In this document: piece by piece, positions 45,702 through 56,085 of the stretch
How positions within the stretch are numbered: the stretch's first letter is position 1
Layout: each line of letters begins with the position of its first letter
DNA from: Carallia brachiata
Taxonomy: Eukaryota; Streptophyta; Magnoliopsida; Malpighiales; Rhizophoraceae
Length of the DNA stretch: 64,000 nucleotides
Assembly: GCA_021464245.1 (NCBI GenBank)
Contig: JADCRB010000056.1
Location: 372,001 to 436,000 of the forward strand
Reading direction: 5' to 3'
Notes under the pieces: model-generated
Told to the model about the DNA's origin: nothing
Databases searched by the model: none
The model's input: only the letters and a program-made list of their open reading frames with translations
Program-made: the position numbers and the translations under genes

Positions 45702-47297
45702 TTAATTGATCCAGGTCGAGATGTACTTCCTGGTCTGACGGCGTGTAAGCATAGATTCATGCCAACTTTCTTTTGACGGATTTAAAGAAACAATGGCTTG
45801 GTTGACTGGGGCTACGTCTTTCTGATCCAAAATAATTTTATCTTGATCTATGATCTTCAAAATCAGCTCCTTTAAGACGAAGCACTCCTCGGTTGGATGA
45901 CTAACTATGCGATGATACCTACAAAATTTCAAATCATTGACCTGATCCTTCTGATTGGGTTGCTTGCGCTCTGAGAACTTGATCAGTTTAGCTTCCAAAA
46001 GTTGATCGAGAATGTCTGGAACGCCAGAGTCAGGGAATGGGTACTTCTTCTGTTCTAACTCTCGCAACATCACCTTTTGTCTTTTTTTTTTTGTTTCTGT
46101 TGATTAGCTGGTGCTAGAGGACTCACATTTGTTTTAGCTCCAATTTTTATCGATGAAGTATCAACGGTCATCACTTCTTTGCCCCCATGTTAGCCTAGTT
46201 GGATGAGAATTGTGCACCTAGAAGTCTTGATGCTTATCTCTATGTCATACGCGCGAGTCGCCAATTCTTCAAAAGTTTGAGGTTTGATGCCCTGCAGGAT
46301 GTATAACAGCACCCAGTGCATCCCCTAGACGCACATTTCTACCGCAGAAGTCTCCGTAAGATGATCCTTGCAGTCCAGACTAAGAGCATGCCATTTGTTG
46401 ATGTATTCGACAACGGGCTCTCCTTTCTTTTGCTTGGTGCTGGTAAGCTCCATTATGCTTACTGTTCTCCGAGTACTGAAGAATGTGTTAAGGAACTCGC
46501 GTTGTAATTATTCCCAACTATCAATTGATTATGGTTCAAGGTTTATGAACCAAATGAAGGCGGTGCCTTTGAGTGAACGAACAAACTGTTTTACCAAAAG
46601 GTCACCGTAGGTTCCTGCATTATTATAAGTTTCGACGAAGTAAGCAACGTGTTGCTTAGGATCACCTCATCCATCGAATTGTTGAAATTTAGGTGGTTGG
46701 TTGCCCAAAGGCATGCTAAGATTTCAATCCCCCTAGTGTACGGTTTGGCGTACATCTGTGACCCTTGGAAGGATGCGGTTTTTTGTAAGCGGATTGGATG
46801 GGCTATCTTGTCCTGTAATTGTTGGATAGATAGCGAGGCTACAGAATTTGAAGGTGGTAGTTGTGTGGAACTGTCTGGTTGCTTTCCTACAGTGAAGACG
46901 TTAGTTGGTGTTACTTTTAGAGTAAAACTGGGTGGGTATGGTTGCTCCTCACGGGTCTTGGGATCAGCTTAGATCAGGACTTTCCCTTTGAGAGCGGTGA
47001 TCTGCTGATATTTTTCCTCCAAAACTCTGATAGCGAGGCTACAGAATTTGAAGGTGGTAGTTGTGTGGAACTGTCTGGTTGCTTTCCTACAGTGAAGACG
47101 TTAGTTGGTGTTACTTTTAGAGTACAACTGGGTGGGTATGGTTGCTCCTCACGGGTCTCGGGATCAGCTTAGATCAGGACTTTCCCTTTGAGAGCGGCGA
47201 TCTGCTGATATTTTTCCTCCAAAACTCTGATCTGTTGGGAAATTATGTTCTCCAATTCTGCAATTTGTTCTTCTGTGCTGGTTGAGTTGGTCATCAT
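45702..47297 (-). pseudogene. gypsy-like gag, copy 1 (broken)
   Basis: Minus strand. It starts MMTNSTSTEEQIAELE, a coiled-coil-like N terminus like copy 2. Near the end it reads ELEQKKYPFPDSGVPDILDQ, LLEAKLIKF, FCRYHRIVSHPTEECFVLKE. The last block resembles the YCKYHR..SHP...CF..K region that follows gag in many plant gypsy polyproteins. The frame is broken by a 200-bp tandem duplication at 46829-47228 and other changes. No protease or RT follows. Confidence 0.8.
46829..47228 (-). repeat. 200-bp tandem duplication inside gag
   Basis: Copies 46829-47028 and 47029-47228 both start gatagcgaggctacagaatt and differ at only a few positions, so the duplication is recent compared with the age of the element. 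200 is not a multiple of three, so it shifts the gag frame. Confidence 0.95.
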
Positions 47298-48039
47298 GAC
47301 TGCAATGACATCGGTGTTGGTAGATGATGCTTTGTGGAAAACTGGAGTAGCGGGCTCTTTTGCTTCCTCCTCGCTCGTTTTTTAGGAATAGGCCAGCTTC
47401 TGGTGTTGTCTGGATTTTTTTGTATTGCCCTCGACTTCGATCGGGTAGGTGATCAACTTCTCCATTTAGTGAGAGAGTCGAGGGAGAGATCCTGTTGTCG
47501 TGTGACCTACAAATTTTCCGTTTTGATATTTTATTGTGCTTGGATAGCGAGGAATTGTGTTCGTCCGCGAGTTTCTAGGTCTGCTTACCCAGTAAGGTAA
47601 TTGATGCAAGTAATGGAACAATTGCCTTTTTGCTGGCGGCGGCTGTCGTGCTCTTTTTTTTTTCTTTTTTTTCTTTTTCTCTCTTGTCTTTTTCTCAATT
47701 TTGTCTTTTTCTTTTTTCCTTTTTCTTTTTTTTCTCGGCTCTTTCGTTTTGCCTTTTCTTTTCACGAAACAAAAGATAGGAGACGAAGAGGTCCCATTGG
47801 GCGTGCCAGAAATTTGTAACAAGATTGTATGTTTCAAGCCTGCAACAGTTAGACTCAAAAATACAAATTACAAATTAGACATAAAAATTTTAAAATAAAA
47901 TAAAATTGATGTGGGGTCGATCTTCGTGGATCCTCCGATTAGTGTTCGTTCATGACTCCGTCAAGGGTTGAATTTCCACAGCTTGCTCTTGAACTGATGG
48001 AATTAATTCTATTGAGGACAAAGACTTGATCTCAGATGG

Positions 48040-48290
48040 ACTAGTGAGACTCTCGTGGGGGCCTTAGGCGGCTTGATCCTACTTGGTCTAGATGGACTCT
48101 GATGAGGGCTGTAGGAGGTTTGATCCCACTCAGATTGGCTAGGCTCCGGTAAGGGCCATAGGAAGCTTCATCCCACTCAGACTAGATGGACTCCAGTGAG
48201 AGTTGTAGGAGGCTTGACACTACTCGAATTAGATGGACTTTGGTGAGGACCGTAAGAGGCTTGACCCCACTCAGATATTTAATATATTTG
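48040..48290. repeat. about 50-bp tandem repeats inside the LTR (copy 1)
   Basis: Five or so units with the core gagggc.gtaggaggcttgat followed by cccactcagact and gatggactc. Related arrays lie at the same place in both LTRs of copy 2 (51590-51800, 56350-56570). Confidence 0.8.
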
Positions 48291-48694
48291 GATTTTGATC
48301 TTGCAGATCCAACTTAGTGGCAGTTAGAGAGCATACACTCAAAATATTTAGATAGAGAGACAAGAAGATTTTTGCTTTACATGGGATGGTTTGAAAGGTT
48401 TGAGGGGGTACGTATTTATAGGGTTTTGGGGGAAGATGGAAGTCAAAATTGTATGACTTGGATCATACATGGCAAGGGCCCTTTTAGGTCATTGATTTTG
48501 GACATTTTGCAATCAAATGGAAATTAAAGTTTTCATATGATTTATCATGAGTAGGATCCTGCATGGCAAGGGCCCTCTTAGGTCATTGATTTTTGACATT
48601 TTGCAATCAAGTGAAAATTAAAATTTCCATACGCATGCACTTATAGCTTCCATGTAGGGCATGCGTTGATTTTTTTTTTTTATGTGTATTTACA

Positions 48695-48900
48695 CGGTAG
48701 CTCTGGGGCGTCGCTTTGTGTTTGTGATTGATTTCGTAGAGCTAAGGAGGGGGCCACGAAATTTGCGCGGTTTTCTGGAAATTTTTCATTTTTTTATTCT
48801 TAAATTGAAAACTTTGCAGGGCCCACAATTTTTAATCTTTTCCCGACCAACCCATGGATCGTCGCTCCACGTTTCATTGCCTAACTGACAATTTGTAGTA
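48695..48900. other. short unique stretch right of copy 1
   Basis: Flanking DNA between the LTR end and the copia gag remnant. Nothing recognised. Confidence 0.4.
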
Positions 48901-50192
48901 GTTTCATGAACTAAACAAAGAATTTTTTCAAAAGTTACTGGACAACCTAATGATTTGAGCAATACTTAGAAAGTTTTGCTCCAAATTAGGAATTAAGACA
49001 ACATTAGAAATTAACTTAATACCTTGGCTAATTTGAAGTGAGACTATCCATTTGCCTATTGATTGAATCACATCTACATTTCTAAGCTTTACAAAGACTT
49101 TGATTCTTGAATCCAATTCTTTGAAGAATCTCAAATCATGGCACATGTGGCTGGTACGTTCACTGTCAATGTACCAAGCTTTATCTTTGATTAAATTTTT
49201 AGATTGAGTTTCTAAGGCAACAGAGAGGTATTTTTCTTCATTTTGTTGGGTTGCTACTACCTAAAATTGTTGTGTTTGTTGAGGTTGTTGTGCTTTCTGA
49301 AGTTGATGAGGTAGCTGAGGTTGATTGTTCTTATTTTTGCAAACTTTCTCAACATGACCAAGTTGATTACAGATGTTGCATTTTGCATTTGGTTTATACT
49401 AGTAGAACTTAGGCAAATGGTTTGTCTTTTTACAACAAGTACAAAGATGAAACTTGTTTCTTACTCTTGTATTGCTTTCAACTTGCTTTCCATCTAGGAT
49501 TGTGATGTTTTTCGTGTGATTAGACTGAGAAGAGACATGATGCTTAGCTTAAAATGCACCTTCAGTAGATTCCTCTTTCTTTAAGTTTCTTCTAAGTTCA
49601 AGAGTTTGAAGAGCATTCACCAACTCAGTGACAATTAGTGTGGAGGTGTCTTTTGAGTTTTCAAGTGAAGATATCATGGACTCAAACCTCTCGGACAAGC
49701 TTACAATGATTTTTTTCAACAATTCTTTCATCTTTGAGGTCTTCACCAAGTAATCTAACTTGGTTTACAACCTTCATGAGCCTATCAACATAGTATTTTA
49801 CATTTTCAGATCTTTTATCCATAGAACTTCAAATTCTCTTCTAAGATTGAGAACTTGCATCCTTTTTCTTCTTTAATTGCCTTGAAACTCTTCTTAGAGC
49901 TTATCCCAAGCTTCTTTGGCGAATCTGTATGTCATGATCCTCGTGAATATAACATCAAAAAGTGTTGAATGAATACAAGTGAGGGCTTTGAACTTCTTTG
50001 ATTTTTGCTCTCTATAATTTTTGAGTTGAACAATAGTTGGTTGTTTAGAAAAGCTAGAGGTTCAGTTCCAGTTTCTATAACTTTCCACAAGTCAAGTGCA
50101 TTTAAATAGGTCTTCATCTTAACAGCCCATATGACATAGTTCTCTCCTTTGAAAACAATAGGTAAAAGAGGAGAAAAGTTGTTGGAAGACAT
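48900..50192 (-). pseudogene. copia gag and pre-integrase remnant
   Basis: Minus-strand frames in order: gag start (49932-50192, LLPIVFKGENYVIWAVKMKT and LDLWKVIETG, the NY..W...M...L...LW..V block), gag middle (49549-49749, SLSERFESMISSLENSKD and LVNALQTLELRR), a decayed zinc-knuckle region near 49330-49450, then the protease to pre-integrase part (48928-49146, VVLIPNLEQNFLSIAQI, the V..VP.L..NLLSV.QL block). It follows the LTR and PBS at 50318-50751 as expected. pol beyond this point is missing because element copy 1 lies there. Confidence 0.85.
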
Positions 50193-50317
50193 GAATGATG
50201 TTGTGGTTTTCTTAAAAGGAATAGATACTAAGGCTGCGTTGGTGTCTTAGGATGATTTGTAGATGTTTTTTTTTTTTATTTTTTTCAAATGATCACAGGT
50301 TCCTTAAGACTAAGGAA

Positions 50318-50329
50318 GCTCACATACCA
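50318..50329 (-). promoter_or_regulatory. copia primer-binding site (decayed)
   Basis: On the minus strand tggtatgtgagc, close to tggtatcagagc, three bases inside the LTR at 50333-50751. Confidence 0.7.
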
Positions 50330-50332
50330 CTT

Positions 50333-50751
50333 TGTTGGTTTTGAAGAAGTTTGAATGAAGAAACATTGAGAGAAAAGTTGCAGCAAAGATTATACAACTT
50401 GCTGGAAAGTTGCAATAGAGAAAAAAAAGTAGAGAGCAAGCATAGCAGAAAGGGAAAAAGAGGTACAAACTGACTTTTCTACTTTTTATTGATAATTTAC
50501 TTCAATATATATGAAGTTTGCAGATATTATATCATTGAAAATTTGAAAAATAAAGTACAAAATTCAAATAAACTAGCTATTAGAAACTAGTAGTTTTTAC
50601 AACTTGAAATTCAAATACAAAATAAAGTAAATCATGCCTTTTCTGCAAAGTCAGCTCCACCTATTTAAAATCAATTGCCATAATTGATTTTTGTTTGTGG
50701 GAGGGAAACGCTTAGGCAAGGCTAAAGCTTGAAACAAAAGAGACAAAATTA
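50333..50751 (-). mobile_element. copia 5' LTR
   Basis: On the plus strand it starts tgttggttttgaagaag. It is closely similar to 40555-40973 in the same orientation. PBS and gag lie to the left, so this is the 5' LTR of a minus-strand element. The right edge is uncertain by a few bases. Confidence 0.75.
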
Positions 50752-51335
50752 GCACTACCACTGCCAGCAAAAACAAAATTTCCATGAAAAACGACATAAT
50801 AAAAGCATTTCTTTTTTTGCAAATTTTAGGCAAAAAATGGTTTTATATTTTAAGCCATCATGCAGTCGTCCAAATGTAAATGTTTGTTGGTCAAGGTAGT
50901 TGGAAAGTGGCGGTGATGGTCTTATTTTTGCCATTGAAGTTGCTTGGTCCACGAATAACTCCAATGGATTTCATCTTATTGTTAGTCTTTTGGACGGAAA
51001 AACCGTTCAACACTCAGCTCTCCTGCAATTGTGAAGCTGCATGGAAACCGAAAAAATCTTTTGATGCAAAAGAGCTGAATAACTATCTTTTCACTTTTTA
51101 TTTTGTTGCAACGTAAGATAAGTTGTGGTCTTTTGACAAAGAGGCCTTAAATTTCAAAGGAATTTCAGGAGATGAGCTACCTTCAAAGGTAAATTTCCAG
51201 TTCAAAATTTTTGTGTATCTGCGTGGGTCAATATGGGCATAAGAGTATTGGATCATATTCATTTTAAATTTATTATATTTCAGTTGATGAGTTCGTTGTC
51301 ATATTAATAAAACTCGAGTTATTTTAATTAACTTA
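50752..51335. other. no gene recognised
   Basis: A 78-codon plus-strand ORF (50880-51116) and a possible acceptor (tttttgcaaattttag) give it a slightly coding look, but I recognise no family. Confidence 0.35.
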
Positions 51336-51589
51336 TGTGAAACGGGACCCGCACGTTTCGAGCCTACAACAGTTAGGTCTCAAAACTACAGATACAAATT
51401 ACATATGAAAATTTAAAATTAAAATGGGTCCAATCTTTAGATAGATCCTCCGATTAATGCTTCTGTGATTTAGTCAAGGGCTGCGCGAGCTTGATCTTGA
51501 CTGAAAGATGTTGAATTTCCACAGCATGATCTTGAACTGTAGGAAATAGATTCCAGTTAGGGCCGAGGCTTGATCTCAGGTGGTGCTGG

Positions 51590-51800
51590 AACTCCGATGA
51601 GGGCCGTAGAGGCTTGATCTCGTTCAAAATGGTCTTGTTCCAGTGAGGGCCGTATGAGCTTGATTTCAGGTGGACTGATTTGACTCTATTGAGGGCTGGG
51701 GCTTGATCCCACTCAGACTGTTTAGCTCTGCTGAGAGCCGTAGAGACTTTATCTCAGATGGACTGACTTTGCTGAATGTTGTAGGCAGCTTAATCTCAGA
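51590..51800. repeat. about 50-bp tandem repeats inside the 3' LTR (copy 2)
   Basis: Units with gagggccgtagaggcttgat followed by ctcactcagactg or variants. A counterpart is in the other LTR at about 56350-56570. Confidence 0.8.
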
Positions 51801-52678
51801 CAAATGTTTAATATTTTAAATTTGTACTTTCACGGGTTCAAATCTGAGGCACCAAAGAGTATAAACTCAAAATATACTTGGAAATGGATATAACAAATTT
51901 TTTGGTGGTTGCACCGGAGATATCTCTCGACAAGGAGTTAGGAGAGTATACTGCAGTGTAAAAACACATAGGCAAAAGACAAATTTTCTTGAGAGATTTT
52001 CAAAATTTTCTTTTTCTCTCAAGTTCTCTCTATTTTTCTGTTTATGAATTTGCTGAATGATTTCAGAATTGGGGAGAGAGGGCCTATTTATAGGTCTCCT
52101 TTCGTTGTAGGAAATGCAATTTCAATTTGACCCTTGAAATTAAATCCCCACCCCGTGTTTCTGTGCCAACTTTTCTATGATTGGCTTGTGGCTTTTTCTG
52201 GGGTCTCTCATTGGCTGTTGGAGATTTTGAGCCTATTTATAGGCTGGGAGGAGACACTGTACAGTACTCTGTCACCAACTTTTCGCTGACTTTTTTTTTT
52301 CTTCTGGCTGGTGCCTAACTTTGATTTTTTTTTTCTTTCTTCTTCTAAAAGCTAATCTTCTAGATTGCCTCTTTTTTTTTTTTTTTCATGTGTTTACAAA
52401 TGCCCCCACTTCAAGGGTTGGTGAGGAAGAACTTTGCTCATGTGCTCCGAACCGAATCTTGAAGTCCAGCTTGATGCTTGAGATGTCTCGATGAATGTTG
52501 AATGCTTCGATTATGCCTGCTGTTGTTGGATCTCAATGGAAACCGATACAATCTTGAGGAAGTTAGCAGTCCAGCCAATATAGAAATTGAAGTCTTTGCT
52601 CCAAGTGACGTCAACCTTCCAAAGCTCGCAAAGATTATTTTATGTGTCTTGAAGTTTCACAACTCTGGTGAGGATGAT

Positions 52679-53050
52679 TCAATAGGCAAAAAACTTGAAC
52701 CTCCTCATGAGAAAGGCCCAGGACCGCGGAACAACAAGGCAAACCCACAGAAAGACGGGCTGTAATGATAATCTCCAAGTCTGCTTCGACGTAAAGAGAG
52801 TAGTTGGAACTTCCCTATACGTCACTGCATCTGTAGATCCAGGAGGACGATCACAACATCTCAGCTCGCTACGATAGATGTGAACTAAGGAGAGTGGTTG
52901 TAACTCCATGACATCAATGGCGTTGAAGGTTGAGTTTTGAGGGGCTTTAGGAATCCCTCGAAGAGGACTACTCTTTCTCTTCTTAACTCGTGCACTTCCA
53001 GCTTCCTGATCAAAGAACTCCCTACAAGAGAAAGTGTAGGAGCTAGCCAT
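52679..53050 (-). pseudogene. conserved ORF downstream of the homeobox, copy 2
   Basis: About 124 codons open from MASSYTFSCREFFDQEAG through a basic stretch (RVKKRKSSPLRGIPKAPQ), NAIDVMELQPLSLVHIYRS and TDAVTYREVPTTLFTSKQT to FLMRRFKFFAY. Both the start and the two conserved blocks are found in copy 1. The Met at 53050 is chosen because both copies begin MAS there; a longer frame reaches 53119. No family recognised. It follows the homeobox ORF by about 230 bp on the same strand. Confidence 0.55.
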
Positions 53051-53277
53051 TTCTTTCCTGGGAGAAAAAAGGCTCAAGGGGTGAGTTCTATAACTCAAGT
53101 AGGAAATATATACACACAAAAAAGCTTTTTTTTTTTTTTTTTTTTTGAAAAGTCAAAAAAGGATACGCGGAATCTGGTGGGGTCCTCCACGTTCTTTTCT
53201 TCCATAAGCGACAGAAGAGGCAGTGGCTGACAGGCGTCGCAAAAGTCGTTACCGCTTACTGTAAAAGTTGTTGTGCC

Positions 53278-53913
53278 TTATACTTGTCGGCCATCCTGGT
53301 GGGGCCCGAGGCGCAGCTCCAAGTCAAGCCTGGCCTCGTTCGGTGGGTCAATGATGTTGACGTCGCTAGAGCCTTTCGGTTGATTGATGCTGTCAAAATA
53401 TTCTAGAAACAGAGGCAAAGTTTCGCCGAAATGATTTCTTTCTGCTAGAAAGGTTCCTCCTGACCTTAAGTACCTAGGAGGGATAAACTCTTGGCTAACT
53501 CCGTAAGACCACCAAGACTAGTACGCATACTCCCACTGGCTACGGCTTTGATCGAAGTATCCTGGAAGGACCATTGCAGTAGTAGAACTCGGACCTTCTT
53601 CATTTGAGGGTGAAGTAGTACCGGTGAGATCTAATATGGGAGCGGCAGACTGTGCTTTGGAAATAGTATCTCTCAACGCCGCTCTCTTCCTGTTTCTCCG
53701 ATTTTGGAACCAAAAATATATATTTTTGCCTTCGACTGCTCTTAGCGGGTGCAGTCGTGAGACAAGTTAGAGAATCTGTGATGAGTTAGGGACAATACCT
53801 CCATTATTGTAGAAGAACTCTTCCAAAATTTGCAATTGTGTCATAGTTGGGTGCCATCTTTTGCGGGGTGACCTTTCTTCTTCCTTAACCTGTTGTTCTG
53901 CATATGGTTCCAT
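53278..53913 (-). pseudogene. WOX-type homeodomain + EAR ORF, copy 2 (nearly open)
   Basis: One uninterrupted 212-codon frame with only two in-frame stops. It starts MEPYAEQQVKEEERSPRK, then the homeodomain: RWHPTMTQLQILEEFFYNN, VPNSSQIL, stop (TAA, also in copy 1), LVSRL, AVEGKNIYFWFQNRRNRKRA. The recognition-helix signature WFQNRRN is intact, and the spacing and Q-ILE..F..N..G pattern are those of WUSCHEL-type homeodomains. The middle has ILDLTGTTSPSNEE and STTAMVLPGYFDQ. The C terminus is ARLDLELRLGPHQDGRQV with an EAR-type LDLELRLG. The family acts in the nucleus in stem-cell and organ patterning. There is no intron, in keeping with carriage as RNA by a retroelement. Not translatable as a full protein unless the stops are bypassed. 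Confidence 0.88.
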
Positions 53914-54004
53914 TTCTCTGCTGTAGAGGAGCAAAGGTCTGATATGTAGGGAAGACTGAAGTAGAGACTCAGACTCAAACTCACGATCGTTTTTATATTT
54001 TTGG

Positions 54005-54245
54005 GTCGTTCACAGTTTATACTCGTGCGGGCCATAAGTCTTGGATTGGGTCTTGTGTTGTTGTTGCCTTTTTGCCTTTTATACTCGTGTGGACTAGGAG
54101 TCTGGTTTGTTGGATTGTTCTCCTTTTATACTCGTGCGAGGCAGGAGTGTTGGACTGTGCTGTCGCTTTTTATACTCGTGCGAGGCAGAAGTATGTTTCA
54201 ATTGATCGCCTTTTATACTTGTGCGGGGCATGAGTGTGCTGTAGG
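54005..54245 (-). repeat. minisatellite upstream of the homeobox ORF, copy 2
   Basis: Five units with the core ttttatactcgtgcgagg followed by cagaagt or variants, ending about 90 bp upstream of the homeobox start (minus strand). Shared with copy 1 (45060-45270). Confidence 0.8.
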
Positions 54246-54269
54246 AATGCTGTTAAGCTGTTGAGCTGC

Positions 54270-54560
54270 TGACTAGGGTTTTGGTTCAGGGTTTGGGGTT
54301 TGCCCCCGACTTTGGATTTGGACTTGAATTTGTTCTTTGAGCTGGAGTTTAAGTTTGAAGTTTTGGATTTTGAGCTGGAATTTGGGTTCGGCCTTAGGTT
54401 ATGCTCCTGAATTTGGATTTGGGATTTTGGATTGCAATTTGGACTTAGGAGTTTGATCCCGGGTTTGAGCCCGAATTTGGATTTGTTGGGTTTTGAGTCG
54501 GGGTTTGAGATCTGCTCCCGAATCTAGATTTGGATTTTGAGGAATGGTTATGAACCTGCA
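54270..54560 (-). repeat. G/T-rich low-complexity repeat
   Basis: Degenerate repeats of tttgagctggaatttggg and related words between gag and the minisatellite, as in copy 1. Confidence 0.7.
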
Positions 54561-54649
54561 CATGAGCTTCGGACATTTTTTTTTCTTTTTTTTTTTGCAT
54601 AACAATACTTTAAAAATTTACCACTTGATTGAGGCAAGTCGGGAAGTGT

Positions 54650-56010
54650 TTTTGGGTTTGACAACATGTAAGTGTGGATTCATGCTAACTTTCTTCTGAC
54701 AAATTTGCAGAAACAGTGATCTGATTGACTGAGGCCACGTCTTCTTGATCCAAAATGATTTTATTTTCATCTATAAGCTTCAAGATCAGCTCCTTTAAGA
54801 CGAAACACTTCTTGGTTGGATGGCTGACTGTGCGGTGATACCTGCAGAATTTTAGATCATTTATTCAATCGTTCTGATTGGGTTGCTTACACTCCGGGAG
54901 CTTGATCAGCTTAGCTTCCAAAAGTTGATCGAGAATGTCTGGAACATCAGAGTTAGGGAATGGATACTTCTTCTGTTCCAACTCTCGCAAGGTCGTCCTT
55001 CCCTTTTCTTGTTGTTTTGCCAGTGCTGGAGGACTTATTTTCGCTTTAGCTCCAACTTTTATCGATGAAGCATCAATGACCATCACTTCCTTACCCCCAT
55101 GTTGGCCCAGTTGGATGGGAATCGTACCTCCAGAGGTTTTGATACTTATTTCCATGTCATATGTGCGAGTCGCCAATTCCTCGAAAGTTTGAGGTTTAAT
55201 GCCCTGCAAGATGTGTAGCAGTTCCCAATGCATTCCTTGAAGACACATTTTTACCGCAGAAGTCTCCGTCAGACGATCTTTGCAATCCAAGCTGAGAGCA
55301 TGCCATTTGTTTATGTATTCGATGACAAGCTCTCATTTCTTTTGTCTAGTGCTAGTAAGCTCCATCATGCTTACTATTCGACGGGTGTTAAAAAATTTGT
55401 TGAGAAACTCATGTTGCAGCTGCTCCCAACTGTCAATCGATTCTAGTTCAAAGTTTATGAACTAGGTGAAGGCGGTATCTCTGAGTGAACGAACGAATTG
55501 CTTTACCAGGAGATCTCCGTAAGTTTCTGCATTGTTGCAGGTTTCAACGTAGTGGGCGATATGCTGTTTGGGATCACCTCGTCCGTCAAATTATTAAAAT
55601 TTGGGCGGTTGGTAGCCCAAAGGCATGTTGAGATTTTCGATCCGCCTGGTGTACGGTCTGACGTACATTTGTGAACCTTGAAATTGTGCACTTTGTTACA
55701 GGTGGATTGTATTTACTATCATATCCTGTAATTGTTGGACAGATAGTGAAGCGGCAGAATTTGCAGGCAACAGCTGTGTGGAACTACCTAGTTGCTTTTC
55801 CGCAGTGAAGAGATCAGTTGGCGTTGCTTCTAGAGTAAAACTAGGTGGATACGGCTGCTCTTCGCGGGTCTCAGGATCAGCTTGGATCGGGACCTTTTTT
55901 TTTAGGCGAGCGATCTGTTGATCTTTTTCTTCCACAGCCTTGACCAGTTGGAAAATTTTGCTTTCCAATTCTGCGATCCTATCTTCCGTGTTGGTTGCGC
56001 TTGTCATCAT
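54650..56010 (-). pseudogene. gypsy-like gag, copy 2 (broken)
   Basis: Minus strand. The first part (55696-56010) starts MMTSATNTEDRIAELESK and has heptad-like charged residues (VEEKDQQIARLKKKV), then EEQPYPPSFTLEATP and SVQQLQDMI. The second part (54865-55290) reads [40 protein letters not shown], then ELEQKKYPFPNSDVPDILDQ, LLEAKLIKLPECKQPNQ. These are the typical C..RL.E..AV.MC..GMHW and [13 protein letters not shown] blocks of a large plant gypsy gag family. Stops and a frame change separate the parts. No downstream protease or RT. Confidence 0.88.
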
Positions 56011-56085
56011 GGTTGCAACAAAATCGATGTTGGATTCCTGCTAAATTTTTTTTTTTTAAAGGAGCAAAAGATTGGAGGTAGAGAT

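Larger units (their letters stand above)
43006..48694 (-). mobile_element. pol-less LTR retrotransposon with homeobox cargo, copy 1
   Basis: Minus-strand element. The 5' LTR is 47815-48694 (880 bp, TG..CA). The 3' LTR is 43006-43409 and lacks the outer half. The LTRs share blocks such as aacttagtggcagtta and ggatggtttgaaa, and end tatgtgtatttaca. The primer-binding site tggcacgcccaatgggac (47808-47791) follows the 5' LTR after six bases. A G-rich tract aagtgggggcat abuts the 3' LTR. The interior of 4.4 kb reads gag, repeats, homeobox ORF, a second conserved ORF. I saw no protease, RT, RNase H or integrase. gag type and PBS suit a Ty3/gypsy-like non-autonomous element. Close relative: 51336-57167. 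No TSD can be read because the left end is truncated. Confidence 0.85.

Noticed and set aside
51590..51800. Regular repeats resembling a CRISPR array
   Set aside because: Units of about 50 bp inside a plant LTR with no unique spacers of fixed length; the context is eukaryotic.
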